DNA of 64,000 bases from Oerskovia merdavium. Lineage in GTDB: Bacteria > Actinomycetota > Actinomycetes > Actinomycetales > Cellulomonadaceae. This document shows, in pieces, positions 8,544 through 16,281 of this stretch; the stretch's first letter is position 1; every line of letters begins with the position of its first letter. Under the pieces are notes generated by a model, which was given only the letters and a program-made list of their open reading frames with translations, ran no database searches and was not told the DNA's origin. Position numbers and translations under genes: made by a program. Where the stretch lies: contig NZ_JACSQF010000002.1 in assembly GCF_014836755.1 (NCBI RefSeq), positions 84,483-148,482 on the forward strand, read 5' to 3'.

Positions 8544-10078
8544 GCAGCAGGAGCACAGGACAGGGCCCGACGGCGGCACGCGCCGTCGCGGGCGCCCTCA
8601 CCGCAGGAGTGGTCGCCCTGGTCGGCGCCGGGGTCGCCCGGGCCGCGCGGTTCACGCCCCAGGGTGCGGACGTGCGCACGGGCCGGTTCGCGGGCAGCGG
8701 GACGCGCGCGACCCGACCCCAGGACGAGGCGGTGCGCGACGACCCGGCGAGCTACGCCGTCGGGACGGCCGAGCGGCTCAGTGCGCTGGTGCGCATCCCG
8801 ACCGTGTCCTCGCGCGTGCCCGGCGAGGAGGACCCCGCGGTCTTCGAGGCGTTCGTCGAACGGCTCGCCGAGCTGTACCCGCGCGTGCACGAGCGGCTCA
8901 CGCTCGAGCGCGTCGCGGGCCACGGCCTGCTCTTCCGGTGGCGCGGCCGGCAGGGCGCGGCACCGGCGGCGCCCGCGGTGCTCATGGCGCACTACGACGT
9001 CGTGCCCGTCGAGGCCGAGGACTGGTCGGGCGACCCGTTCTCCGGCGCGATCCGGGACGGCGCGGTGTGGGGGCGCGGCACGCTCGACGACAAGGGGTCG
9101 CTCGTGGTGCTCCTGGAGGCGGTCGAGTCGCTGCTCGCCCAGCGCTTCACGCCCGACCGTGACGTCTACCTGTCGTTCGGGCACAACGAGGAGACCGCGG
9201 GGGACGCCGCACGCTCGGCCGTGGCCGTGCTGCGCGAGCGCAAGATCAGCCCGTGGCTCGTGGTCGACGAGGGCGGGGCGGTGGTCGAGGGGGCGTTCCC
9301 GGGCGTGACCGCGCCCACGGCCGTCGTGGGCGTCGCGGAGAAGGGCATCCTCGACCTCGAGATCAGCACGCAGTCGCTCGGTGGGCACGCCTCGACGCCC
9401 GTGCGCGGAGGGGCCACGGCTCGGCTGGCGCGCGCGATCACGCGCATCGACGACCACCCGTTCCCCCCGCACCTGCCCGAGCCGACGCTCGAGATGATCG
9501 ACACGCTCGGGCGCCACTCGCCGTTCGGGCTGCGGCTGCTGTTCGCGAGCGCCCGCCAGCTCCGCCCCGCGCTCGCCCGGGTCCTGGGGACGGTGAGCCC
9601 CGAGACGAACGCCATGGTCCGCACGACCGTCGCGATCACCCAGCTCCAGGGCAGCCCCGGGGCCAACCTCCTCGCGGCGTCCGCGAAGGCCAACGCGAAC
9701 GTCCGGATCGCGACGGGCGAGACGGTCGAGACGGTCGTCGAGCGGCTCCGCCGCGTCGTCGACGACCCCACGATCGAGCTGCACGTGGTCTCGGGCGAGG
9801 ACCCCTCGCCCGTGTCGCCGACCGACGGAGACCAGTTCGCGCTGGTCCGCGAGTCGATCGGCGCGGCGTACCCCGACGCGGTCGTGACGCCCTACGTCAT
9901 GCTCGGCGCGTCCGACTCGCGCCACTTCTGCGAGATCTCCGAGCACGTCTACCGGTTCAGCCCGTTCGCGATGACGCGCGAGCAGCGCGAGTCGATCCAC
10001 GGCGTCGACGAGCACGTGACGATCGACGCGCTGGGGCGCGGGGTCGTGTTCTACCGGGCGCTGCTGCGGGGGCTGTGA
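8540..10078 (+). CDS. Membrane-anchored M20-family metallopeptidase (PM20D1/carboxypeptidase S-like)
   Basis: 512 aa. The N-terminal hydrophobic segment AVAGALTAGVVALVGAGVARAA is a signal anchor or uncleaved signal. The zinc-peptidase core has MAHYDVVPVE, GRGTLDDKGS (bridging Asp), GHNEETAGD (general base Glu-Glu), LGGHAST in the lid domain, and SDSRHF (late His ligand). This layout matches the long M20 branch with carboxypeptidase S and mammalian PM20D1. GTG overlaps the MFS stop; the AAGGAGG ribosome site lies in the end of the MFS gene. It probably hydrolyses N-acyl amino acids or dipeptides outside the membrane; the exact substrate is not readable. Confidence 0.85.
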   Translation: MSSRSTGQGPTAARAVAGALTAGVVALVGAGVARAARFTPQGADVRTGRFAGSGTRATRPQDEAVRDDPASYAVGTAERLSALVRIPTVSSRVPGEEDPAVFEAFVERLAELYPRVHERLTLERVAGHGLLFRWRGRQGAAPAAPAVLMAHYDVVPVEAEDWSGDPFSGAIRDGAVWGRGTLDDKGSLVVLLEAVESLLAQRFTPDRDVYLSFGHNEETAGDAARSAVAVLRERKISPWLVVDEGGAVVEGAFPGVTAPTAVVGVAEKGILDLEISTQSLGGHASTPVRGGATARLARAITRIDDHPFPPHLPEPTLEMIDTLGRHSPFGLRLLFASARQLRPALARVLGTVSPETNAMVRTTVAITQLQGSPGANLLAASAKANANVRIATGETVETVVERLRRVVDDPTIELHVVSGEDPSPVSPTDGDQFALVRESIGAAYPDAVVTPYVMLGASDSRHFCEISEHVYRFSPFAMTREQRESIHGVDEHVTIDALGRGVVFYRALLRGL

Positions 10079-10127
10079 GGCGTCGCGCGGGGGCGGGCCA
10101 CGGCCGGCGCCGGGCCCGAGCGGCGCT

Positions 10128-10832
10128 TCAGCGCCAGTGCTCGAGCAGCCGTGCCGTGGTCTCGGTCGCCCGGTCGAGGACCTGCTCGGCGCCGTCGGAG
10201 GCCGCGGACATGAGCGAGGCGTCGACGAAGTGGCCCAGGAGGTCGACGTCGGTCACGTGCTGGTACCCGCTCGCGTCCAGGACGGTCCGCAGCGCGGCCA
10301 GGAGGCGCGGGCGGGAGGCCCGCATGATGGGGCGGAGAGCGGGGTCGCGCATCGCGGTCAGCATGGGGTCGAGGCGCACGTCGACGACCGAGTCGTCGAC
10401 CGACGGCGCGTAGAACGTCTCGATGAGCAGGCGGGCCGTGCGGGTCGTCGAGCGCTCGCGGCGCGCGAGGGCCGCAGCACGCTCGGTCGCTGCCGAGCCC
10501 CGCAGCTCCTCGGCGGCCTCGACCGCAGCGGTGACGAGCGACGAGCTCGACGGGAAGTAGTACGAGGCCGAACCTTGCGGCACCCCGGCGGCCTTCGCGA
10601 CGCGGCGGTGGGTCACGGCGGGGAACCCCTCGGTGATGAGCAGGCGGGCCGCGGCCTCGACCATGGCGCGCTGGCGGAGGTTGCTCCGGTCCTGCACGGG
10701 CGTGCGGGCCTCGGTGTGCCGTCGGAGCGGCGGCTGGGAGGCGGCCGGGGTCGTCGGGGAACCCGAGGGGTGGCCTGCGCTGCCGGGGTCGTCGTCGGGC
10801 CGGTCGACCGGTCCCCGCTGTGTCGCACTCAC
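10128..10832 (-). CDS. TetR-family transcriptional regulator
   Basis: 234 aa. A disordered Pro/Thr-rich N-terminus (about 45 residues) precedes the TetR helix-turn-helix (RQRAMVEAAARLLITEGF, then THRRVAKAAGVPQGSASYYF). The C-terminal half is an all-helical ligand domain. The GTG start is supported by TAGGAT exactly six bases upstream; an ATG eight bases further up is out of frame. Convergent with the M20 gene, 49 bp apart. Its target is unknown; no clear inverted-repeat operator was seen in its promoter. Confidence 0.85.
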   Translation of the reverse strand: MSATQRGPVDRPDDDPGSAGHPSGSPTTPAASQPPLRRHTEARTPVQDRSNLRQRAMVEAAARLLITEGFPAVTHRRVAKAAGVPQGSASYYFPSSSSLVTAAVEAAEELRGSAATERAAALARRERSTTRTARLLIETFYAPSVDDSVVDVRLDPMLTAMRDPALRPIMRASRPRLLAALRTVLDASGYQHVTDVDLLGHFVDASLMSAASDGAEQVLDRATETTARLLEHWR

Positions 10833-10838
10833 CGGCCC

Positions 10839-10844
10839 ATCCTA
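10839..10844 (-). promoter_or_regulatory. Candidate -10 box, TetR gene at 10128-10832
   Basis: TAGGAT on the reverse strand ends six bases before the GTG start, consistent with leaderless transcription. Confidence 0.5.
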
Positions 10845-11001
10845 GGGAGAAAAGGCGCATTCCGGCGCGAGATGTCGCGCGGGCACCGCCCGGACGTGGG
10901 CTCGGACGTGCGGGCCCCGTCGAACCGGTGCGCCGCCGGGCTCCGCCGCTGCTGTGACCAGCGAGTTTCGGAGGAGGGCGCCGAGCAAGGATGATGGACG
11001 T

Positions 11002-11580
11002 ATGAGTACCTCGTTCCTGCGCCCGACGACGGCGCTCGCCGTCGTCGCGCTCCTCGCCCTGGGGGCGTGCTCGGGAGGCGGCGACGCCGACTCGGCCGAG
11101 TCCTCGCCGAAGACCGCTGCGACCGGGTCCTCGACCGCCGAGGACAGCGCGGCCGTCGACGCGGCGACCGACGCCGCCTCGGCAGCCGACGCCGACGCAG
11201 AGGCCGCCGCCGCCGCGGGCGGAGAAGCGGACCCGGCGGTCGACACGTCGTTCTGCGCCGAGACGGAGGCGGCCTGGGCCGCGGCCAACACCGCCCAGGT
11301 GTCGATGAGCGTCGAGCACCCCCGCACCCTGGTGACCGGCTTCGAGAACGCGCGGGTCGCGCTCACGAGCGTCGAGCCGCCCGCGGAGGTCGCGGCCGAC
11401 TGGAAGACCGTCACGTCCTACGTCACGACCGCGGCCGAAGCCCTGTCCAAGGCCGACATCGACTCCGCGAAGTCGATCGTCGGCGCGCTCGACGACGCGG
11501 GCAAGGACCTCGACACCGACGCCATGACGGCGGCCTCGGGACGCGTGACTGCCTACCTGGACGCGACCTGCACCGGGTGA
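11002..11580 (+). CDS. Secreted lipoprotein, uncharacterised, paralogue of the next gene
   Basis: 192 aa. Signal peptide MSTSFLRPTTALAVVALLAL followed by lipobox LGAC, so lipidated and exported. A long Ala/Asp/Ser-rich low-complexity linker (about 30-85) leads to a compact helical domain with DTSFCAETEAAW, PPAEVAADWKTVTSY and a final Cys (ATCTG). The two domain cysteines could form a disulfide. The same pattern (FCE, AIAADWTTL, NCTA) is present in the following gene, so the two are tandem paralogues. GATGAT lies six bases before the ATG. Function unknown. Confidence 0.8.
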   Translation: MSTSFLRPTTALAVVALLALGACSGGGDADSAESSPKTAATGSSTAEDSAAVDAATDAASAADADAEAAAAAGGEADPAVDTSFCAETEAAWAAANTAQVSMSVEHPRTLVTGFENARVALTSVEPPAEVAADWKTVTSYVTTAAEALSKADIDSAKSIVGALDDAGKDLDTDAMTAASGRVTAYLDATCTG

Positions 11581-11653
11581 ATCCGATGGGGAGAAGTCCC
11601 CAGGGCGCGAATTCTCGCCGTGATCCTCACAGGAATGCTTCAGGATGGTGTGC

Positions 11654-12082
11654 ATGACCAACCGAAAGAACCTGACCAAGACCGTCGGCGGCCTCGCGAC
11701 TGCCGTCCTGCTGACCTTCTCCCTCGCCGCCTGCAGCGGCGACGCCGACGTCAAGGCGTTCTGCGAGACGGGTGAGGGCTTCGAGGACTCGATGAACGAC
11801 GTCGACGCGAGCGACCCCGCGGCCGCGGGCGAGGCGTTCGACAAGCTCGTCACCGAGCTCAAGGCCGCCAAGGCCCCCGAGGCCATCGCGGCCGACTGGA
11901 CCACGCTGACCGAGGGCTTCGAGAACATGGGGGAGACGCTCACGGCACTCTCCGAGCTCGACCCCACGGCCGACGACTACATGGAGAAGGCCACCGAGCT
12001 CTCCGACTCGCTCCAGTCGACCGACTTCCAGACGGCCGCGGACAACGTCGAGAAGTGGACGACCGAGAACTGCACGGCCTGA
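11654..12082 (+). CDS. Secreted lipoprotein, uncharacterised, paralogue of the preceding gene
   Basis: 142 aa. Signal peptide ending LTFSLAAC (lipobox), then a helical domain KAFCETGEGFEDSM, APEAIAADWTTLTEGFENM and a terminal NCTA. Unlike its neighbour it lacks the long Ala/Asp linker. The ATG at 11654 is chosen because AGGAT lies seven bases upstream; another Met three codons earlier lacks a site. A strong hairpin follows the stop. Probably an extracytoplasmic binding or envelope protein; no known domain recognised. Confidence 0.8.
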   Translation: MTNRKNLTKTVGGLATAVLLTFSLAACSGDADVKAFCETGEGFEDSMNDVDASDPAAAGEAFDKLVTELKAAKAPEAIAADWTTLTEGFENMGETLTALSELDPTADDYMEKATELSDSLQSTDFQTAADNVEKWTTENCTA

Positions 12083-12097
12083 CGTCCAGCCGTCCCG

Positions 12098-12137
12098 GAG
12101 GGGCGGGTCCGCAGCACGTGCTGCGGGCCCGCCCCTC
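12098..12137 (+). terminator. Strong palindromic hairpin after the lipoprotein pair
   Basis: Two abutting 20-nt arms (12098-12117 and 12118-12137) pair with one G-T wobble. There is no U-run, as is common for terminators in high-GC actinobacteria. Confidence 0.7.
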
Positions 12138-12193
12138 TGTCGTCCTCGCGTGCGGTCGCGCGCGGCACCGGGTCACCGGGGGAGGATAGGCGC

Positions 12194-13783
12194 ATGCCCC
12201 TCGGTGAACCCGCGATCGACCCACGCCTCCTGCCGCTCCTGCGGACCGACCTCGAAGGAGCCGGCTACACGGTCGACGGCGTCGAGGACTTCCTCGGTCC
12301 GCTCGCCGCAGCGGCCCTGCACCGCGAGCAGGCGGTGCCCGCGCTGCGTGTCGCCCGGGCCGCGCTCGACGACGCGACGGGCGCGACGTCGTCGGGCCGG
12401 AAGAAGGACCCCCGCGCCGTGCTCGCCGCGCTCTTCCTGCTGGGCCTCGAGGTCCGCCGCGCGGACCTCGACGCCGCCCTGCCCGGGGTCGGGACGGACG
12501 GCGCGGCGCGCCTCGGCCTCGTGGCCGCGGCAGGCAACGGGCCCGACGACGGCGTGCGCGCACTGGCCGACCTGCGCCCCTACGCCGCGGCCGACGCGGC
12601 GGGTCCGGTCACGTGGTGGCTGGCCTCCGACCTGGGCGAGCTCGCGACCGGGCGACGCCTCGCGGGAGACCACGTGCTGGGGGCGGGCGGGGCCTCGATC
12701 ACGCTCGCACAGGTGACCATGCGGACTCCCGTGGGGCGGGTGCTCGACCTCGGGACCGGGTGCGGCATCCAGGCGCTGCACGCGTCGCGGCACGCGCAGT
12801 CCGTCGTCGCGACCGACATCTCCCGGCGCGCGCTGCGGTTCGCCGAGTTCAACGCGGCCCTCGACGGCGTGCGCCTCGACCTGCGCGAGGGCTCGATGCT
12901 CGACCCCGTCGCGGGCGAGCAGTTCGACCTCGTGGTCTCCAACCCGCCGTTCGTCATCACCCCCCGCGGTGCGTCGACCGCCGACGGTGCCATTCCCGAG
13001 TACGAGTACCGCGACGGCGGCCGCGCGGGAGACGACCTCGTGCGCGACCTGGTCCTGGGCGTCGGCGACGTGCTCGCGCCGGGCGGTGTCGCGCAGATGC
13101 TCGGCAACTGGGAGCACCGGCGGGGCGAGCCGTGGACCGAGCGCGTCGGGGCCTGGCTCGAAGAGGCCGGGCTCGACGGCTGGATCATCCAGCGCGAGGT
13201 CCTCGACCCGGCCGAGTACGCCGAGACGTGGATCCGTGACGGTGGCACCACGCCCGAGCGCGAGCCCGGGGCGTGGGCAGCGTCGTACGAGGCGTGGCTC
13301 GACGACTTCGCGACGCGCGACGTCGAGGCCGTGGGGTTCGGGATCGTGACGCTCCGCAAGCCGGGTGCGGGCCACGGCGTGAGCCTGCGCCGCCTCGAGG
13401 AGCACACGGGGTCGGTGCGCCAGCCGCTCGGCGGTCACCTCGCGGCCTCGCTCGCCGCCCACGACTGGCTCGAGGCCCGCGACGACGCCGCCCTCGCGTC
13501 GTCCCGGCTGTCCGTGGCGCCCGACGTGACCGAGGAACGCTACCTGACGCCCGGCGCCGAGGACCCGAACGTCGTGATCGTCCGGCAGGGCGACGGGCTG
13601 GGCCGCGGGATCCAGGCGTCGACAGGGCTCGCGGCGCTCGTGGGAGCGAGCGACGGCGAGCTCACCGTGGGGCAGCTGATCGGGGCGATCGCGTCGCTGT
13701 TCGAGGTGCCGGCCGGAGAGCTCGCGGGCGAGCTGCTGCCCGCGGTGCGGGGACTCGTGCGGGACGGCTTCCTGGTGCCGTGA
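12194..13783 (+). CDS. Class I SAM-dependent methyltransferase (HemK/PrmC-like N-methylase fold)
   Basis: 529 aa. Residues about 1-175 form an Ala-rich helical N-terminal domain (DPRLLPLLRTDLEGAGYTVD). The catalytic domain has motif I VLDLGTGCGIQAL (about 185-197), acidic ATDISRRAL, and NPPF at 250-253, the signature of N-methyltransferases acting on amide or amino nitrogens. A C-terminal region of about 150 aa (LRRLEEHTGSV to the end) resembles a small helical substrate-binding domain. Long actinobacterial proteins of this architecture are annotated only as methyltransferases. Substrate could be protein Gln, rRNA or DNA; not decidable here. GGAGG overlaps the upstream region of the ATG. Confidence 0.8.
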   Translation: MPLGEPAIDPRLLPLLRTDLEGAGYTVDGVEDFLGPLAAAALHREQAVPALRVARAALDDATGATSSGRKKDPRAVLAALFLLGLEVRRADLDAALPGVGTDGAARLGLVAAAGNGPDDGVRALADLRPYAAADAAGPVTWWLASDLGELATGRRLAGDHVLGAGGASITLAQVTMRTPVGRVLDLGTGCGIQALHASRHAQSVVATDISRRALRFAEFNAALDGVRLDLREGSMLDPVAGEQFDLVVSNPPFVITPRGASTADGAIPEYEYRDGGRAGDDLVRDLVLGVGDVLAPGGVAQMLGNWEHRRGEPWTERVGAWLEEAGLDGWIIQREVLDPAEYAETWIRDGGTTPEREPGAWAASYEAWLDDFATRDVEAVGFGIVTLRKPGAGHGVSLRRLEEHTGSVRQPLGGHLAASLAAHDWLEARDDAALASSRLSVAPDVTEERYLTPGAEDPNVVIVRQGDGLGRGIQASTGLAALVGASDGELTVGQLIGAIASLFEVPAGELAGELLPAVRGLVRDGFLVP

Positions 13784-13816
13784 GGGGGGCGTCCCGGTGC
13801 AGTGGCGGTGTGGGGT

Positions 13817-13897
13817 GCCGAGCATGCGGTTGGCGTCGTGAATCTGTCGATCTCGAACGGCCACCGCATGCTCGCCTGACGCCAACCGCATGCTCGT
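13817..13897. repeat. Palindromic element, subtype A, three-armed
   Basis: The left arm CGAGCATGCGGTTGGCGTC (13819-13837) pairs perfectly over 19 bp with the right arm at 13878-13896. A second right-arm copy, CCACCGCATGCTCG, sits inside at 13861-13874, so two alternative hairpins are possible. It lies in the 212-bp gap between the methyltransferase and VOC genes. Confidence 0.8.
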
Positions 13898-13983
13898 CGC
13901 GGGGGCCAGGGCCGGGACCCGAGCCCCTGACCCTGACGACGGTCGCGACCGGAATTCCTGCTGCGCCACGGACCCGCCGTCCT

Positions 13984-13989
13984 TAGGTT
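13984..13989 (+). promoter_or_regulatory. Candidate -10 box, VOC gene
   Basis: TAGGTT ends exactly six bases before the ATG at 13996; no ribosome-binding site is present, so a leaderless mRNA is likely. Confidence 0.55.
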
Positions 13990-13995
13990 GAGCCC

Positions 13996-14412
13996 ATGAC
14001 CTCTCGCATCCAGCACACGACGATCGACGCCCGCGACGCCTACGCCCAGTCGGTCTGGTGGAGCGGGGTCCTCGGCTACGTCGAGGACCCCGACGACCCC
14101 AACCTGCCCGGCCACCAGGAGTGCATGATCTTCCCGCCGGCCGGCGGCGACGCACCCGCGGAGAGCCGTGGGCGCCTGCTGTTCATCGAGGTGCCCGAGG
14201 GCAAGGAGCTCAAGAACCGGCTCCACCTCGACCTGCGCCCCGTCGACGGGACCCGTGAGCAGGAGACCGAGAGGCTCCTCGGCCTGGGGGCCACGCAGCT
14301 CGCCGACCACCGCCGTCCCGACGGCTCGGGATGGTTCACGCTCGCGGACCCCGAGGGCAACGAGTTCTGCATCCTGCGCAGCGACGCCGAGGTCGCGGCC
14401 CAGGGAGGCTGA
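13996..14412 (+). CDS. VOC-superfamily (glyoxalase/bleomycin-resistance fold) protein
   Basis: 138 aa, a single-domain VOC protein with the two repeated beta-alpha-beta-beta-beta units: TTIDARDAYAQSVWWSGVLGY, then RLHLDLRPVDG (candidate metal His), and the end motif GSGWFTLADPEGNEFCIL. This branch is commonly annotated as glyoxalase-like with no known substrate. Flanked by palindromic repeats on both sides. Confidence 0.8.
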   Translation: MTSRIQHTTIDARDAYAQSVWWSGVLGYVEDPDDPNLPGHQECMIFPPAGGDAPAESRGRLLFIEVPEGKELKNRLHLDLRPVDGTREQETERLLGLGATQLADHRRPDGSGWFTLADPEGNEFCILRSDAEVAAQGG

Positions 14413-14486
14413 GCCCCGCGGTCTGTCGGGTGTGCAACCGGGTGCAGCTGGCGCCCCTGGGTGCCGGTGCCCGCCACCGGGTGCGC

Positions 14487-14541
14487 CGAGCACGAGGTTG
14501 CGGTCGTTCTCCCGGGGAATACGACCGTAACCTCGTGCTCG
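14487..14541. repeat. Palindromic element, subtype B
   Basis: Arms 14487-14507 and 14521-14541 pair over 21 positions with one G-T wobble. The arm begins CGAGCACGAGGTTGCGGTCG; the loop is 13 nt. The same subtype recurs at 24068 and 52242. Confidence 0.8.
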
Positions 14542-14609
14542 ACCCCGGCGCGGTGTCGAGCGTGCGGTCGTCGTCATCCAGGCGGCGGACGGGAGCCGCC
14601 TCGCCGGCA

Positions 14610-14653
14610 GTGGACGTCGCCACCCGGACCGCCGTGGACATCGCCACCTGGAC
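14610..14653 (+). repeat. Two direct 20-bp repeats with a 24-bp period
   Basis: 14610-14629 and 14634-14653 match at 18 of 20 bases. They lie in the 313-bp gap before the kinase gene; apart from these and the subtype B palindrome, nothing else is recognisable in that gap. Confidence 0.5.
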
Positions 14654-14725
14654 GACAACCACATGTTCGACTCCGTTCCGACGTTCGACCCCGTCCCGAA
14701 ACATGACGGGCCTATCCTCGCGATC

Positions 14726-15232
14726 GTGCTGATCGCCATGGCTGGACTGCCCGGAACCGGTAAGAGCCGACTCGCGCGTCTGCTCGCGCGTGACCTGGGC
14801 GCGGTGATGCTCAGCGTCGACCCCGTCGAGGACGCGTTCCTGCGCGCCGGCGCGGTGCACGACGACGCCACGGGCCTGGGTGCGTACCTCGCCGTCGAGT
14901 CGGTCGCCCAGGAGAACCTGCTGCTGGGCAACGCGGTCATCGTCGACGCGGTCAACGACCACCCCGCGGCCCGGCAGCAGTGGATCGACCTCGCCGCGCG
15001 GACCGGCACCCGCCTCTGGTTCGTCGAGGTCTACCTCGCCGACGAGCGGCTGCACCGCGAGCGCCTCGTGACCAGGGGCTCGCGCTACCCCGCGCTGCCC
15101 GAGCCCGGCTGGGACTCGCTCGCCGCGCGAGCCCGGGCGCTCGCGGACTGGGCAGACCCACGGCTGAGGCTCGACGCCTCGCTCGACGACGCAGAGCTGC
15201 TGGCAGCGGCCAAGGACTGGCTGGACGGCTGA
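14726..15232 (+). CDS. Small P-loop kinase-like ATPase (AAA_33/zeta-like fold)
   Basis: 168 aa. N-terminal Walker A AGLPGTGKSRLARLLA, then LGAVMLSVDPVEDAF (substrate-binding Asp), VIVDAVNDHPAARQQW (Walker B-like), and the lid region DERLHRERLVTRGSR. This pattern fits the broad family of small kinases that includes gluconate-kinase-like, chloramphenicol phosphotransferase-like and zeta-toxin-like proteins. GTG at 14726 is preferred because the P-loop follows within ten residues and TATCCT lies seven bases upstream; an earlier Met would place the start in non-coding-looking sequence. Substrate unknown. Confidence 0.75.
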   Translation: MLIAMAGLPGTGKSRLARLLARDLGAVMLSVDPVEDAFLRAGAVHDDATGLGAYLAVESVAQENLLLGNAVIVDAVNDHPAARQQWIDLAARTGTRLWFVEVYLADERLHRERLVTRGSRYPALPEPGWDSLAARARALADWADPRLRLDASLDDAELLAAAKDWLDG

Positions 15233-15311
15233 CGTCGGGCTCGAGGGCCTCGAGCTCGGGGACCTGGCTCGCGGTTCGGGGCTCGGGTGTGCGCGACGAG
15301 TGGCTCGCGGT

Positions 15312-15376
15312 CCGCTGCCGAGCGTGCGGTTGCCGTCACGATCCGGGCCAGACCGGACGCCCACCGCATGCTCGGC
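15312..15376. repeat. Palindromic element, subtype A, near-duplicate of the one at 16095
   Basis: Outer arms GCCGAGCGTGCGGT (15317-15330) and ACCGCATGCTCGGC (15363-15376) pair with one mismatch. An inner TCCGG/CCGGA stem is also present. Positions 15312-15374 match 16095-16157 at 62 of 63 bases, loop included, so the two are recent copies. Confidence 0.85.
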
Positions 15377-15422
15377 ATGGTGACCGATGGACTTCGCCTC
15401 GTGCGCACCGCACCCTCGTCCC

Positions 15423-16079
15423 ATGAGACGAAGCCGACCCGGGGCGACGGGCGAGAGGCACTGGAGGGGAGGTTTCTACGAGCTGGCCCTGCTGATGGAC
15501 GGTAGCGACCAGGGGAGACTCGGCGACGGCATCAAGGCGCTGGCCGCCGCCGCAGGACTCTCGGGGGCGACGATCGACACGGCAGCGGGACCGGTCGTCC
15601 CGGACCTGACGACCGCCGAGGGGCTGCGGCTCGCCGCCGAGGCGCTGGCCCAGGGACGACAGCTGCGAGGCAGGGTGCTCCTTCCCGCTGGGCGCGAGTC
15701 CGCCTGCGGAGTGCTGCTCCTGCGTGACGCCTTGGACGCGGTCGAGGACCCGGGGTCCGGTCCGGCCGGATGCTCGTTGGTCCTCTTCCTGCCGCTTGCC
15801 GGCCTGGCCTCCGCGGGCGTCGAAGTCGGCGGTTTCCCGTTCGGGGACCGGTCCGGGGTCGAGTCTCATGTCTGGCGGCGGCCACTCGACGAGTGGCTGG
15901 CCCGGATCGGCCGAGCGGTGCACGTCTCCGTCCCGTTCCGGCGCGCTGTGATCGGGTTCGACGTCGCAGGTGACGACGAGCTGTCGGTCGGGACGGAACT
16001 GTCGGTACCTGCTCCGCGCGACCGTGCGTTCCTGGTTCAGGAGCCCGACGGGCTGGTGTTCCTCGCGGCCGATCGTTGA
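15423..16079 (+). CDS. Uncharacterised protein flanked by near-identical repeats
   Basis: 218 aa, soluble, no signal peptide or membrane span. Recognisable segments: RWRGG-like HWRGGFYELALLM near the N-terminus, RVLLPAGRESACGVLLLRD, SLVLFLPLAGL, and PLDEWLARIGRAVHVSVPFRRAVIGF. The last resembles conserved blocks I associate with uncharacterised actinobacterial proteins, but I cannot name a family. The start is uncertain: ATG at 15423 has CACCCT six bases upstream; an in-frame Met 12 codons earlier lies against the repeat. Palindromes with 62/63 identity sit on both sides. Confidence 0.65.
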   Translation: MRRSRPGATGERHWRGGFYELALLMDGSDQGRLGDGIKALAAAAGLSGATIDTAAGPVVPDLTTAEGLRLAAEALAQGRQLRGRVLLPAGRESACGVLLLRDALDAVEDPGSGPAGCSLVLFLPLAGLASAGVEVGGFPFGDRSGVESHVWRRPLDEWLARIGRAVHVSVPFRRAVIGFDVAGDDELSVGTELSVPAPRDRAFLVQEPDGLVFLAADR

Positions 16080-16094
16080 CGCGGGCCCCGTAGC

Positions 16095-16179
16095 CCGCTG
16101 CCGAGCATGCGGTTGCCGTCACGATCCGGGCCAGACCGGACGCCCACCGCATGCTCGACGGGTCCCCACCGCATGCTCG
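16095..16179. repeat. Palindromic element, subtype A, three-armed
   Basis: Left arm CGAGCATGCGGT at 16102-16113; two right-arm copies ACCGCATGCTCG at 16146-16157 and 16168-16179. The first 63 bp duplicate the element at 15312. Confidence 0.85.
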
Positions 16180-16269
16180 ACCAGCGTCTCCTCGACCCCA
16201 CATCGAGCCGCCGTCCCACCCGCGTTGACCAGGTCGGAAATCCGGTCCTGCATCAGAGACCTGGGGCGC

Positions 16270-16275
16270 TACGCT
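16270..16275 (+). promoter_or_regulatory. Candidate -10 box, gene at 16282
   Basis: TACGCT ends exactly six bases before the ATG; there is no ribosome-binding site. Confidence 0.55.
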
Positions 16276-16281
16276 CCGGCC

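Noticed and set aside
14726-15232. P-loop protein considered as a zeta-type toxin
   Set aside because: No epsilon-like antitoxin gene is next to it and the motifs fit many small kinases; the toxin call is not supported.
13817-16179. Clustered repeats considered as a CRISPR array
   Set aside because: Spacing is irregular, the repeats are palindromic with genes between them, and no cas gene is present.
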